A stretch of DNA of 25,631 nt. Origin: an uncultured Lachnospiraceae bacterium (GTDB lineage Bacteria > Bacillota > Clostridia > Lachnospirales > Lachnospiraceae). The notes under the pieces were generated by a model. It was not told the DNA's origin. It did not search any database and worked only from the letters and a program-made list of their open reading frames with translations. The stretch is from NCBI GenBank assembly GCA_910579275.1, contig CAJTTO010000053.1, forward strand, positions 1-25,631. The letters are read 5' to 3'. Shown here piece by piece: positions 1-7,800 of the stretch. Numbering within the stretch: the first letter of the stretch is position 1; each line of letters opens with the position of its first letter. The position numbers and the translations under genes were made by a program.

Positions 1-63
1 AAATTTCTGAAGCCTTATAAAACAAGGGGTTCGAGTTTCCGAGAGCACACTATTTATATTTGA
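1..63 (+). CDS. Possible 3' end of an upstream gene (partial)
   Basis: One reading frame is open from the first base of the window to a TGA at 61-63, giving 20 codons ending in the residues REHTIYI. The other two plus frames close within 20 bases. The stop codon overlaps the ribosome binding site of the next gene, and the next ATG follows only 9 bases later, as in a tightly packed operon. Twenty codons can be open by chance, so this is a weak call. No family can be recognised from so short a tail. Confidence 0.3.
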   Translation, partial: KFLKPYKTRGSSFREHTIYI

Positions 64-72
64 GGTGATGAC

Positions 73-603
73 ATGGACAATGAATCGATTTTGGAAATTA
101 TCAGTAAGAACATTAAATCAACTGAAATAGATGATAAGCTGAAAATATGTGATTTCAGAAAATTACTATATAAAGAATTACACCAAAATTTCTCTTACAA
201 ATATGCTGAACTTATTAGAAAGTTATTCGCAATCGAGGTAAAAGAACGTGAAGCTCTTTGTAGTTATGATTCAAACGTTGCAGGAGAAATTGATAATACT
301 TATGATTGCCCACTTTCTATAATATGTAGTACCTATCTACTTTATCGTTTGGGCGATTTAAATGATGTAAAGTCTATATGGAATGCAAAATGCATTGACT
401 ATGATTCATATTTTGAAATTGATGGTCAGTTTTTAGTAGGAGCAGGAGTAGATGAAACAATTGCATTTCTTCGCAGAAAAAGAGGAAGAATAGCAAAATT
501 TATTTTAAAAGATATTAAAAGGTATAAGAGACAAGGGGCTTTTGAACAATCAGCATATACTGACTGGAAAAATCGTATGAACAAAATGATGGATAATCTT
601 TGA
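73..603 (+). CDS. Hypothetical protein, possibly immunity-like
   Basis: This is a 176-residue soluble protein without signal peptide or membrane segment. The ATG at 73 is preceded by a good ribosome binding site (GAGGTG at 62-67). The gene is AT-rich (many AAA, ATA and TTA codons), unlike guaA next to it, which suggests recent acquisition. The N-terminal half is helical and charged. The central part (about residues 88-133) has a tryptophan-containing segment with SIWNAK and then FLVGAGVDETIAFL. I have a vague impression of having seen this pattern in small uncharacterised proteins of accessory loci, but cannot name a family. A stop codon just upstream suggests it is the downstream gene of a pair. 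An immunity or antitoxin role is only a guess from that layout. The coding call is solid; the function is unknown. Confidence 0.75.
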   Translation: MDNESILEIISKNIKSTEIDDKLKICDFRKLLYKELHQNFSYKYAELIRKLFAIEVKEREALCSYDSNVAGEIDNTYDCPLSIICSTYLLYRLGDLNDVKSIWNAKCIDYDSYFEIDGQFLVGAGVDETIAFLRRKRGRIAKFILKDIKRYKRQGAFEQSAYTDWKNRMNKMMDNL

Positions 604-657
604 ATCAAATAAGCATAATCTATAGTTTGTCTTTTCGAACTAATTTAGAGTCATTCA

Positions 658-728
658 ATTTGGGTAGTTAAAAATTATAACTTATTTTAGTTGTACCAAA
701 ATAAAAATCTGTACCCAAATCGTACCCA
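658..728. repeat. Cluster of GTACCCA-type repeats beside guaA
   Basis: GTACCAA at 693-699, GTACCCA at 711-717 and GTACCCA at 722-728 are direct copies. TTTGGGTAG at 659-667 is an inverted near-copy. They lie in AT-rich non-coding DNA just outside the guaA terminator. Spaced short repeats of this kind are common arm-type binding sites of tyrosine integrases at element ends. No integrase gene is in the window, so this reading is inference. Confidence 0.4.
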
Positions 729-739
729 CCGCCAATTAA

Positions 740-783
740 AAAATCCCCGCAAGCCTTGATTTTTCAAGACTTGCGGGGATTTA
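740..783 (-). terminator. Rho-independent terminator of guaA
   Basis: Reading the minus strand, AATCCCCGCAAG pairs with CTTGCGGGGATT. An inner CTTGA/TCAAG stem extends the hairpin, which is followed by a run of six T. It starts 6 bases after the guaA stop codon. The plus strand also ends in a short T stretch, so it may work weakly in both directions. Confidence 0.93.
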
Positions 784-788
784 TCCTC

Positions 789-2345
789 TCACTCGAACTC
801 AATCGTCCCCGGCGGCTTACTAGTCAAATCATACACTACCCGATTCACTCCCCGCACTTCATTAATAATCCGGCTCATGACCATCTGCAGCACAGCAAAC
901 GGCACCTCCGCACACTCCGCGGTCATAAAGTCAACCGTATTCACCGCACGCAGCGCCACCGCATAATCATACGTCCGCTCGTCTCCCATGACACCGACAC
1001 TGCGCATATTCGTAAGCGCCGCAAAATACTGTCCGATGCTTCTGTCCAGTCCTGCCTTTGCAATCTCCTCGCGGTAAATCGCATCCGCGTCCTGCACAAT
1101 CCGCACCTTCTCTGCTGTGACTTCCCCGATAATCCGAATCCCAAGCCCAGGCCCCGGGAACGGCTGCCGAAATACCAATCTCTCAGGAATCCCTAGTTCC
1201 AGTCCCGCCTTTCGAACCTCGTCCTTAAACAAATCACGAAGCGGCTCGATAATTTCCTTGAAGTCGACAAAATCAGGCAGTCCTCCGACATTGTGATGCG
1301 ACTTAATCACCGCCGACTCCCCGCCAAGGCCGCTCTCTACCACATCCGGATAAATCGTTCCCTGCGCAAGGAAATCCACGGCGCCAATCTTCTTCGCTTC
1401 CTCCTCAAACACACGGATAAATTCTTCCCCGATAATCTTTCTTTTTGTCTCAGGATCCGTCACACCGGAAAGCTTCGCATAATAACGCTCCTGCGCGTTG
1501 ACACGGATAAAGTTCAAGTCAAAGTCCCCCTCTGAACCAAAGACAGCCTCGACCTCATCTCCCTCATTTTTGCGCAGCAGACCGTGATCCACAAAGACAC
1601 ACGTAAGCTGCTTGCCAATCGCCCTCGACAGCAGCCCCGCCGCAACCGATGAATCCACACCGCCCGACAATGCAAGCAGAACCTTACCGCCGCCAACCTT
1701 TTCGCGAATCTGTTTTACAGACTCCTCCACAAAAGAGTCCATTCTCCATGTGCCGGCACAGCCGCAGATGCCGCGCACAAAGTTATCAATCATTTTTGTT
1801 CCCTCAACCGTATGCAGCACCTCGGGATGGAACTGGATTGCATAAAGCTTTTTCTCTGCACACTCCGCTGCCGCCACCGGACAGTCTGCCGTGTGCGCAC
1901 AAACCGAAAAACCGGAAGCAGTCTGAGAAATATAGTCATTATGGCTCATCCAGCAAATCGTTGTCTCCGATACATTGGCAAACAAAGGAGAATGCGAATC
2001 TACCGCAACCTGTATCTTTCCATACTCACGCACCGGCGCTTTTTCCACCTTGCCGCCAAGCACATGCATCATAAGCTGCGCGCCGTAACAAAGCCCCAAT
2101 ACCGGAATCCCCAGTTCAAAAAGTTCTTTTGTGTATGTGGGGGCATTTTCTTCGTAACAGCTGTTAGGCCCTCCAGTCAAAATAATACCCTTGGGCGCCA
2201 TCGCCTTAATCCGTTCGATGTCCGTCCTGTACGAATAAATCTCACAGTACACATTGCATTCCCTGACGCGCCGTGCCACAAGCTGATTGTACTGACCGCC
2301 AAAGTCAATGACAATAACCTTCTCTGCAGAAAGTCCCTTTTCCAT
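789..2345 (-). CDS. guaA: GMP synthase (glutamine-hydrolysing)
   Basis: This enzyme amidates XMP to GMP with glutamine and ATP, the last step of guanine nucleotide synthesis in the cytoplasm. The 518 residues match the usual full length. The N-terminal class I glutamine amidotransferase domain (about 9-195) has the nucleophile Cys in GLCYGAQ and the His/Glu pair in FHPEVLHT. The ATP-pyrophosphatase domain (about 205-395) begins with LSGGVDSSVAA. The C-terminal dimerisation domain ends in the highly conserved SKPPGTIEFE. The start is supported by GAGGAGG about 8 bases upstream. The gene is monocistronic: its own terminator follows directly and a candidate promoter lies about 60 bases upstream. 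No purine riboswitch is visible upstream. The gene is intact, although its 3' end is a known integration site for genomic islands. Confidence 0.98.
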   Translation of the reverse strand: MEKGLSAEKVIVIDFGGQYNQLVARRVRECNVYCEIYSYRTDIERIKAMAPKGIILTGGPNSCYEENAPTYTKELFELGIPVLGLCYGAQLMMHVLGGKVEKAPVREYGKIQVAVDSHSPLFANVSETTICWMSHNDYISQTASGFSVCAHTADCPVAAAECAEKKLYAIQFHPEVLHTVEGTKMIDNFVRGICGCAGTWRMDSFVEESVKQIREKVGGGKVLLALSGGVDSSVAAGLLSRAIGKQLTCVFVDHGLLRKNEGDEVEAVFGSEGDFDLNFIRVNAQERYYAKLSGVTDPETKRKIIGEEFIRVFEEEAKKIGAVDFLAQGTIYPDVVESGLGGESAVIKSHHNVGGLPDFVDFKEIIEPLRDLFKDEVRKAGLELGIPERLVFRQPFPGPGLGIRIIGEVTAEKVRIVQDADAIYREEIAKAGLDRSIGQYFAALTNMRSVGVMGDERTYDYAVALRAVNTVDFMTAECAEVPFAVLQMVMSRIINEVRGVNRVVYDLTSKPPGTIEFE

Positions 2346-2403
2346 CCTTTTTCCTCCTCATTCGTTTGCATATTTTTCCTGCATCACCATAAATATATGC
2401 ACT

Positions 2404-2432
2404 ATGGTATCATGAAAATTTAGAATAATCAA
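2404..2432 (-). promoter_or_regulatory. Candidate guaA promoter
   Basis: On the minus strand TTGATT (2427-2432) and TACCAT (2404-2409) are separated by 17 bases, each matching the sigma-A consensus at four of six positions. The -10 lies about 58 bases upstream of the guaA ATG. The match is moderate. Confidence 0.4.
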
Positions 2433-2801
2433 CCATTTTCCAACCGCAAAGGCAGCCTCAGAAAAACTTTAGTTACTGTTCAGACGTCCATTAAAGTAGC
2501 GGGAATCATGCGCCAAAATGGTTGCCTTTTCGCATTTTGTGTGCAAAATCTGTTTTAATTCACACCTCAATAGCTTGTATGCCGATAAAAACCGGCGTGG
2601 GTGTGAATTATAACAAACTTTAAAATTATGATTCGTGCGTCAGAAGTGCACTGAACTGCGCATTCCGCGCATATATGCTTCAGAAGTGAAAATTTTGCAC
2701 AGCAAAATGGGCAATTTTTGTGCGGCAAAATTTTGAATATCGCGCGAATCGTTATTATGCCAAACGCCCATGACACGATTAATAATACTTAAAATAATTC
2801 C

Positions 2802-2830
2802 TTGTATTGTCCGCAAAACAGCGATACAAT
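2802..2830 (+). promoter_or_regulatory. Candidate sigma-A promoter for the chemoreceptor at 2985
   Basis: TTGTAT (2802-2807) and TACAAT (2825-2830) are 17 bases apart. The -10 matches at five of six positions, the -35 at three. The two ends, TTGTAT and ATACAA, are also inverted copies of each other. It lies about 155 bases upstream of the start codon. Confidence 0.35.
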
Positions 2831-2855
2831 GAACGTATAGCAAACAGCGATTCCT

Positions 2856-2881
2856 TAAAAGCTTTTTTCTTATCCCGAAAA
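2856..2881 (+). promoter_or_regulatory. Candidate sigma-D (motility sigma) promoter
   Basis: TAAA (2856-2859), 14 bases, then CCCGAAAA (2874-2881) resembles the flagellar/chemotaxis sigma factor pattern TAAA-N14/15-GCCGATAA, with six of eight matches in the -10. It lies about 100 bases upstream of a chemoreceptor gene, the class of gene this sigma factor normally transcribes. Confidence 0.4.
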
Positions 2882-2984
2882 CCAGCTCCTTTTGGCGAAT
2901 CGTTCAAACATGATGATTTCAAATGCGGTGTCAGAGCACGCCGTTTCCCCAAATCATCCAGCCAAACCGCAAAGGAGGTTTCTT

Positions 2985-5018
2985 ATGAACCCAAAAAACA
3001 AAAAAACACCCGTCACACGAAAACGAATAGCAGACGAAATCATGACCCAGATTGGCAAGAGTGTCATCTTGGTCTTTCTGATAGTTGCAGCCGTCGCAAT
3101 CTGCATGGTCGCATGGACGATCATGTCCTCCAAGGAACAGGAGCTTACTCTGGAATCCAAGGCAGCCTCAAACCAGCTGACCGCATTTATCGACCAGTAT
3201 ACAAGAGGCGTGGAACAGCTGTCTGTCAACCCTGATATCAAGCACATCATGAACGAAATCAAACCCGGTGATGCGCTTCCCGAGGCAGAAAAAATGAATG
3301 CTGTCATGGACTATCTCGTCAGCATCGCAAATACCGATACGGAAAATGTCATGGCAGTCTGGATCTCCGACCTTGACACAAGCTCACTGGTACAATCTGA
3401 CGGTTATGTCAGTGACGAAAGCTGGGATATCACAGGACGCGGCTGGTACGGATGTATCACCGAAAAAAGAACCATCCTGACCGAGCCCTACATCGATTCC
3501 TCGACAGGGAAAATGATTTTAAGCGCCGCAGCGCCAGTCTATGACGATGCCACCGGAAATGTACTAGGCGCAGTAGGTATGGACATATCACTCGACCATA
3601 TGACAAATATCATGCGTGGTTACAAAATCGGGCACAGCGGATATGTTCTGCTCTTGTCAGAAAACGGCACGTTCCTCTACCACCCGCAGGAATCTTATGC
3701 CCAGAAAAATATCAAGGACGTAAACCTTTCTGACAACGTTGTGGATGCAGTCATGTCAAAAAACAGTGAATTTCTGAAATATAAGGCGGACAACGTGACG
3801 AAATACGGATCGCTGGAGCTTGTCGGAGATACCGGCTATCTCGTGCTCAGCAGCCTGCCATTGTCGGAGTACTATGCCATCCTGATTGCAATGGTCATCG
3901 CTCTGGTTATCCTTTTTGCAGTCGGCATTCTGCTCATCGCACTCAGCATCCGCAAGAGTGCCGCGAACCTGACAAAGCCCATTCTGGCGCTCAACCAAAC
4001 TGCCCAGCAGCTTGCAAACGGAGATTTGGATGTTCAGCTTGACATTACCTCGGAGGACGAAATCGGGGAGCTGGGCGAATCCATCGGAAAGACAGTCAGC
4101 CGCTTAAAAGAATACATTGTCTATATTGACGAAACTGCCGAAGTGCTCGCACAGATTGCTGACGGAAAACTGCGCATTTCACTGAAAAACGAATACGTCG
4201 GTGAATTCCAGAAAATCAAGACTGCGCTGATCAACATATCATCCTCGATGAACGATGTGATGGAGGGCATCAACAGCAGCTCCGGACGCGTGTCCGTGGG
4301 CGCTTCCGAGCTTGCCACCGCTTCACAGATGCTGGCGGAAAGTGCAGAGCTGCAGGCGGCATCCGTCGAAGAGCTTGCGGCAACGACCAACACCGTCGCA
4401 GACCATGTGGAGGAGAGCCACCGCGACGCCGAGACATCTGCAAAGGAAACCGCCAGAGTTACGGCCATGATTGAACAGAATCAGGAAAAAATGACAATGA
4501 TGATGGACGCGATGGAGAAAATCCGTCAGACTTCGCAGCAGGTTGTCGGTATCATTCAGGCAATCGAAGAAATTGCAGACCAGACAAACCTGTTGTCGCT
4601 CAACGCATCCATCGAGGCGGCTCGTGCCGGAGATGCCGGAAAAGGGTTCGCTGTCGTGGCGGATGAAATTGGCAAGCTTGCGATGGAAAGCGCGAAAGCT
4701 GCAAGCTCGACCAGAAACTTGATAGAAATTTCCATGGAGGAAATTACCAGAGGAAGCAGCATTGCAACAGACGCCATGAATGCGTTAAAAGACTCCGTCA
4801 ACGCTGTTGACCATGTAAATGAAATGATAAAAAATACTGCCCGAAACGCGGCTGTACAGGCAGAAAGCATGGAGCAGCTGCGCGTCGGCATCGACGAGAT
4901 TGCCCGCGGGATACAGGACAATTCTGCGGCATCGCAGGAGACCTCGGCAACCTCCGACGAGCTTGCGTCGCAGGCAGAGCTCCTAAATAAAATGGTGCAG
5001 AAATTTGAGCTTGCCTAG
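2985..5018 (+). CDS. Methyl-accepting chemotaxis protein with dCache sensor
   Basis: This is a membrane chemoreceptor that would control the CheA kinase. The ATG at 2985 is chosen because AAAGGAGG precedes it by about 7 bases; the frame is open further upstream but without such a signal. The protein has 677 residues. TM1 is about 22-44, the extracellular double-Cache domain about 50-295, TM2 about 296-322 and HAMP about 322-376. A long methyl-accepting coiled coil runs to the C-terminus, with the hairpin tip containing NLLSLNASIEAARAG near residue 535. The sensor has GRGWY, then EPYID and GMDIS, resembling the amino-acid-binding signature of dCache_1 sensors (R, W, Y and two Asp), with Trp in place of the first Tyr. 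It lacks a C-terminal CheR-tethering pentapeptide. It is monocistronic, ending at a bidirectional terminator. The receptor call is very secure; the amino-acid ligand is an inference. Confidence 0.96.
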   Translation: MNPKNKKTPVTRKRIADEIMTQIGKSVILVFLIVAAVAICMVAWTIMSSKEQELTLESKAASNQLTAFIDQYTRGVEQLSVNPDIKHIMNEIKPGDALPEAEKMNAVMDYLVSIANTDTENVMAVWISDLDTSSLVQSDGYVSDESWDITGRGWYGCITEKRTILTEPYIDSSTGKMILSAAAPVYDDATGNVLGAVGMDISLDHMTNIMRGYKIGHSGYVLLLSENGTFLYHPQESYAQKNIKDVNLSDNVVDAVMSKNSEFLKYKADNVTKYGSLELVGDTGYLVLSSLPLSEYYAILIAMVIALVILFAVGILLIALSIRKSAANLTKPILALNQTAQQLANGDLDVQLDITSEDEIGELGESIGKTVSRLKEYIVYIDETAEVLAQIADGKLRISLKNEYVGEFQKIKTALINISSSMNDVMEGINSSSGRVSVGASELATASQMLAESAELQAASVEELAATTNTVADHVEESHRDAETSAKETARVTAMIEQNQEKMTMMMDAMEKIRQTSQQVVGIIQAIEEIADQTNLLSLNASIEAARAGDAGKGFAVVADEIGKLAMESAKAASSTRNLIEISMEEITRGSSIATDAMNALKDSVNAVDHVNEMIKNTARNAAVQAESMEQLRVGIDEIARGIQDNSAASQETSATSDELASQAELLNKMVQKFELA

Positions 5019-5038
5019 GTAAACATTCATGACATCAT

Positions 5039-5093
5039 AAAAAACACCTCCAAAGTAACAGATTTTCTTATCTGTCTGCTTTGGAGGTATTTT
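5039..5093. terminator. Bidirectional terminator between convergent genes
   Basis: ACCTCCAAAG (5046-5055) pairs perfectly with CTTTGGAGGT (5079-5088), with an inner ACAGAT/ATCTGT stem and a short loop. The plus strand continues with ATTTTATT. The minus strand continues with GTTTTTT. It therefore serves both the chemoreceptor on plus and the lipoprotein gene on minus. Confidence 0.92.
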
Positions 5094-5118
5094 ATTATCC
5101 TGTGATAAAGACAGCTTA

Positions 5119-5565
5119 TTATTCCACAACCGCCGTCGCAGAATCCCCCGCTGCCGCCTGCCTGATCACTGCTGCGGCGAGCTTCTCAAAATTCTGTCCG
5201 GAATGGCTTGCACCTGTCACTGCATCCACTTGCGTACCTGACTGTCCGTCAATCAGCTGCTGCACGTAGTCGCGTGTGTATTTATTAGGATAAGTCCCCT
5301 GCTTTTCCATCATATTTTTCATGTACGTATTATCCCACGCCTTGATAAATCCGCTTTCATTTCTGGCATTAAATTCAGCCGATACAATCTTATTATCCTT
5401 AACCTGTATGATCAGGTATTCCTCCCACCCATGGGAAAATTCCGACATTTCGGCAGTGTAAAAGCCATCCTTGAGGCGCTTTGTACTGCCACACCCTGCA
5501 ATCACCCCGACTGCAACAATAATCGCCGTCATTATGACTGCTATCCTCTTGCATACGTGATTCAT
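5119..5565 (-). CDS. FMN-binding domain lipoprotein
   Basis: This is a 148-residue exported lipoprotein. The start at 5565 is preceded by AGGAGGGTGG at good spacing. A lipoprotein signal peptide (about 1-22) ends in the lipobox VIAG-C, so the mature protein starts at Cys and is anchored to the outer face of the membrane. The remainder is one FMN_bind-type domain: DGFYTAEM near the start, a region with NARNESGF, and near the C-terminus DAVTGASHSG, the family's flavin site. In this family FMN is often attached covalently by ApbE to the Thr or Ser closing the TGA(T/S) motif; here that residue is Ser. Such proteins shuttle electrons in extracytosolic flavin systems. No ApbE or reductase gene is nearby. 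It lies 124 bases behind a chemoreceptor on the same strand and ends at the shared terminator. Function beyond flavin binding is not shown. Confidence 0.88.
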   Translation of the reverse strand: MNHVCKRIAVIMTAIIVAVGVIAGCGSTKRLKDGFYTAEMSEFSHGWEEYLIIQVKDNKIVSAEFNARNESGFIKAWDNTYMKNMMEKQGTYPNKYTRDYVQQLIDGQSGTQVDAVTGASHSGQNFEKLAAAVIRQAAAGDSATAVVE

Positions 5566-5689
5566 CGAATCCACCCTCCTGACAACTATTAATATCAAAA
5601 CCTAATGAACGTTCTGCCAACTGCACAGCCATATCGCCGTCCCGAAACACGGCGCGTTTTTTCGTACAATTTATCCAACGAGCCCTCGC

Positions 5690-7681
5690 TTACGCCCGCA
5701 GCTTCACCATGGAAACAATCTGTTCCAGCTCCTCCACCTGATTCATTGACACTGCTGCCGTCTCGTCCGTCTCCCGTGCAAGCTGCTGGTTCGTATCCGC
5801 GATGGACAGCACTCGCTGCACCTCTCGCGATGCCGTGCCGATTGCCTCTTTCTGCTGTAAGGTAATCTGAATCAGGTTATCGGAAATCTCTGTAAATTCA
5901 TTGGTTGCCTGATTGACCTTGCCAAACGACTCTGCCGTGTCCTGCGCGGTTTTCATGCCCTGGTCAATGGAAGTGCTTGCCTTTCCGATGATTTCCCTTG
6001 TCTTTTCAAGCGCTGACGCGGTCTGATGTGCCAGCTGCCCGATTTCCTGTGCCACGACTGCAAAGCCCTTTCCGGCTTCCCCGGCGCGCGCCGCCTCAAT
6101 CGAAGCATTGAGCGACAGCAGGCTTGTCTGTGAAGAAATATCTTCAATCAGCTGGCTGATGGTAATAATTTCCTGCATGTCGCTATGGATGCTGTCCATC
6201 GTTTCCAGCATATCCTTCATCTGCTGCTGCCCCTCGTCGACGCGCTCCTTCGCCGCGCCTGCGCTCTCCTTGACGCGCTGCGCATTGTCATCAATTTCAC
6301 CCGTCTTGTCTGTAATCAGTTCCATTTTTCCCGTCAGGCGGTTCAAGGCATCGGACTGCTCAATCGAACCGTCGTACAGCTTTTTGGCGTATGCCGTCGT
6401 CTCTGACGAGTTGTTCCTGACCGCCTCCGATGCCTGCTGGATACGGTGCATCGTCTCATTCAACGAATCCGTAATCAGCACCATCGCCTCACGAATCGCT
6501 GTAAAATCGCCGTCAAAAACACCCTCGACCTGCATGGAATAATCACCCGACGAAAGCAGTCCCAGATAGCCTGTAATATTGTCAATATATGTAGAAAGGC
6601 TCGAAATCGTGCTCGAGAGCGCTGTCGTCAGAATTTCCGCCTCCTGATTGTTGTCCGCAAAGACAACCTCCTCCCTGAGATTTCCTGCCGCAAGCAGTGT
6701 AAGCCTGTCTGTCGCATGAGAAAGGGATCCGGATATCTGGTCTGCAATCAGAACCGTCCGCTTTGTCATGTAAATCTGCAGCCCGATTATGACCAGAATA
6801 CTGATTACAACCGACCAAATCAGTGTCCCAAGGAAATCGGCACCCGGCGCAGCAATCAGAAGTGTCCAGTTTGTACCCGCAATCGGGGAGTACGCCATAT
6901 AATGATGCACACCTTTCAGAAACACGGAAGTCGAATCCGTGCGAAAATCCAGCATGGCGTCAAACACGCGCTGATTGGATGCGGAACCGTACATTTCATA
7001 CAGGTTTCTCGCCTTGTCCATGTCCGCCATATTTTTGTCCGCAATAATATTACCCTCACCGTCCACAATATAGGCAATACCCTTGTTGCCGATATTGATA
7101 TTTGACAGCACATCATTGAGCAAATCGTACTTGTAGCTTCCTATTAAATAAAAAAGAAGTTCGCCATCCTTGTTCAGAATCGGAATTCCCACGCCGAGCT
7201 GCCAAATCCCGTCCTGATTTTCAGGGCTTCCCACCGTCAGATTCTGTGTCAGAACCAGATAGTCAAAATAGTCTTTTCCTACAATAGAAACAGGGGCTTC
7301 ACTGTCCCCATACAGCTTCGCACCCGCAATGTCGTATGCGGCAATCCATACAAACTCCACCCGTTCCTCACACTGATCAATCAGCTGCTGCATGCCTTCC
7401 TCGGTCATGCTTGCATCCGACCATTCCGGTTTCTGTGCCATATTGTCCATCCTGTCTACCAGTAGGTGAATGTTGGAATTAATGTTCTGCGCGGAAATCC
7501 GGGCAGTGATTCGCAGATTGTCTCTGAGCACAGACGATGTGGAACGCAGTGACGCCACTATCATGAGAATGACCAATATCACGCCCAGATAAATTGACAT
7601 CTGTGTCACATAACGAATGATAATCTGCTTGATGCTGCGCTTTTGCAGCGTGGTGCTTTGTTTTAAGTTACTCGCTTTCAT
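5690..7681 (-). CDS. Methyl-accepting chemotaxis protein with Cache sensor
   Basis: This is a second chemoreceptor, 663 residues from the ATG at 7681, which has GGGGGAA about 8 bases upstream; the open frame extends 20 codons further without a comparable signal. TM1 is about 26-46. An extracellular Cache-type domain covers about 47-270, TM2 about 274-300, and HAMP with an extra linker helix about 300-420. The signalling coiled coil has the tip SLLSLNASIEAARAGEAGKG near residue 520. The sensor lacks the RxWY-type amino-acid signature seen in the receptor at 2985, having GKDYFDYL in the comparable place, so it probably senses a different ligand. The two receptors differ enough in sensor and tip flanks not to be a recent duplication. 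The FMN-binding lipoprotein gene follows on the same strand. Confidence 0.96.
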   Translation of the reverse strand: MKASNLKQSTTLQKRSIKQIIIRYVTQMSIYLGVILVILMIVASLRSTSSVLRDNLRITARISAQNINSNIHLLVDRMDNMAQKPEWSDASMTEEGMQQLIDQCEERVEFVWIAAYDIAGAKLYGDSEAPVSIVGKDYFDYLVLTQNLTVGSPENQDGIWQLGVGIPILNKDGELLFYLIGSYKYDLLNDVLSNINIGNKGIAYIVDGEGNIIADKNMADMDKARNLYEMYGSASNQRVFDAMLDFRTDSTSVFLKGVHHYMAYSPIAGTNWTLLIAAPGADFLGTLIWSVVISILVIIGLQIYMTKRTVLIADQISGSLSHATDRLTLLAAGNLREEVVFADNNQEAEILTTALSSTISSLSTYIDNITGYLGLLSSGDYSMQVEGVFDGDFTAIREAMVLITDSLNETMHRIQQASEAVRNNSSETTAYAKKLYDGSIEQSDALNRLTGKMELITDKTGEIDDNAQRVKESAGAAKERVDEGQQQMKDMLETMDSIHSDMQEIITISQLIEDISSQTSLLSLNASIEAARAGEAGKGFAVVAQEIGQLAHQTASALEKTREIIGKASTSIDQGMKTAQDTAESFGKVNQATNEFTEISDNLIQITLQQKEAIGTASREVQRVLSIADTNQQLARETDETAAVSMNQVEELEQIVSMVKLRA

Positions 7682-7800
7682 TATAAAAATTCCCCCATTT
7701 TTACATAATCCTGCGAATTTGGGTACAGATACAAGACTCACGCAGACGATAAGACAATGTGCGCTTTCTTACCCTGCTCCCTCGCATCGCGCATCTTTTT

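Larger units (their letters stand above)
2346..2984. other. Long non-coding region rich in inverted repeats
   Basis: No convincing gene lies in these 639 bases. ATTTTG/CAAAAT flank a 4-base loop at 2534-2549. AATTCACACC (2557-2566) pairs perfectly with GGTGTGAATT (2600-2609), enclosing a GCCG/CGGC stem. GATTCGTGCG (2630-2639) pairs 9/10 with CGCGCGAATC (2741-2750). AAAATTTTGC (2689-2698) pairs perfectly with GCAAAATTTT (2725-2734). The 9-mer TCAGAAGTG is directly repeated at 2640 and 2680. The right end holds promoter candidates for the chemoreceptor at 2985. The density of nested stems suggests a dispersed repeat, a MITE-like element or structured RNA. I cannot tell which. Confidence 0.6.

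Noticed and set aside
27..811. GTTCGAGT near position 30 on plus resembles the guaA 3' end (GAGTTCGAGTGAG on minus), suggesting an att pair.
   Set aside because: Only eight bases are shared and the orientation is inverted, whereas flanking att sites of an excisable element must be direct repeats.
2581..2588. GCCGATAA is an exact sigma-D -10 sequence on the plus strand.
   Set aside because: No TAAA lies 14-16 bases upstream, it is 400 bases from the nearest gene start, and it is part of a GCCG/CGGC hairpin.
2567..2843. Two overlapping open frames on minus in the region before the chemoreceptor.
   Set aside because: They are formed by inverted repeats, lack ribosome sites and have Cys/His-rich random composition.
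707..7730. The 14-mer ATTTGGGTACAGAT occurs at 7717-7730 on plus and at 707-720 on minus.
   Set aside because: A 14-base match somewhere on either strand is expected by chance in a window of this size, and the flanks do not match.
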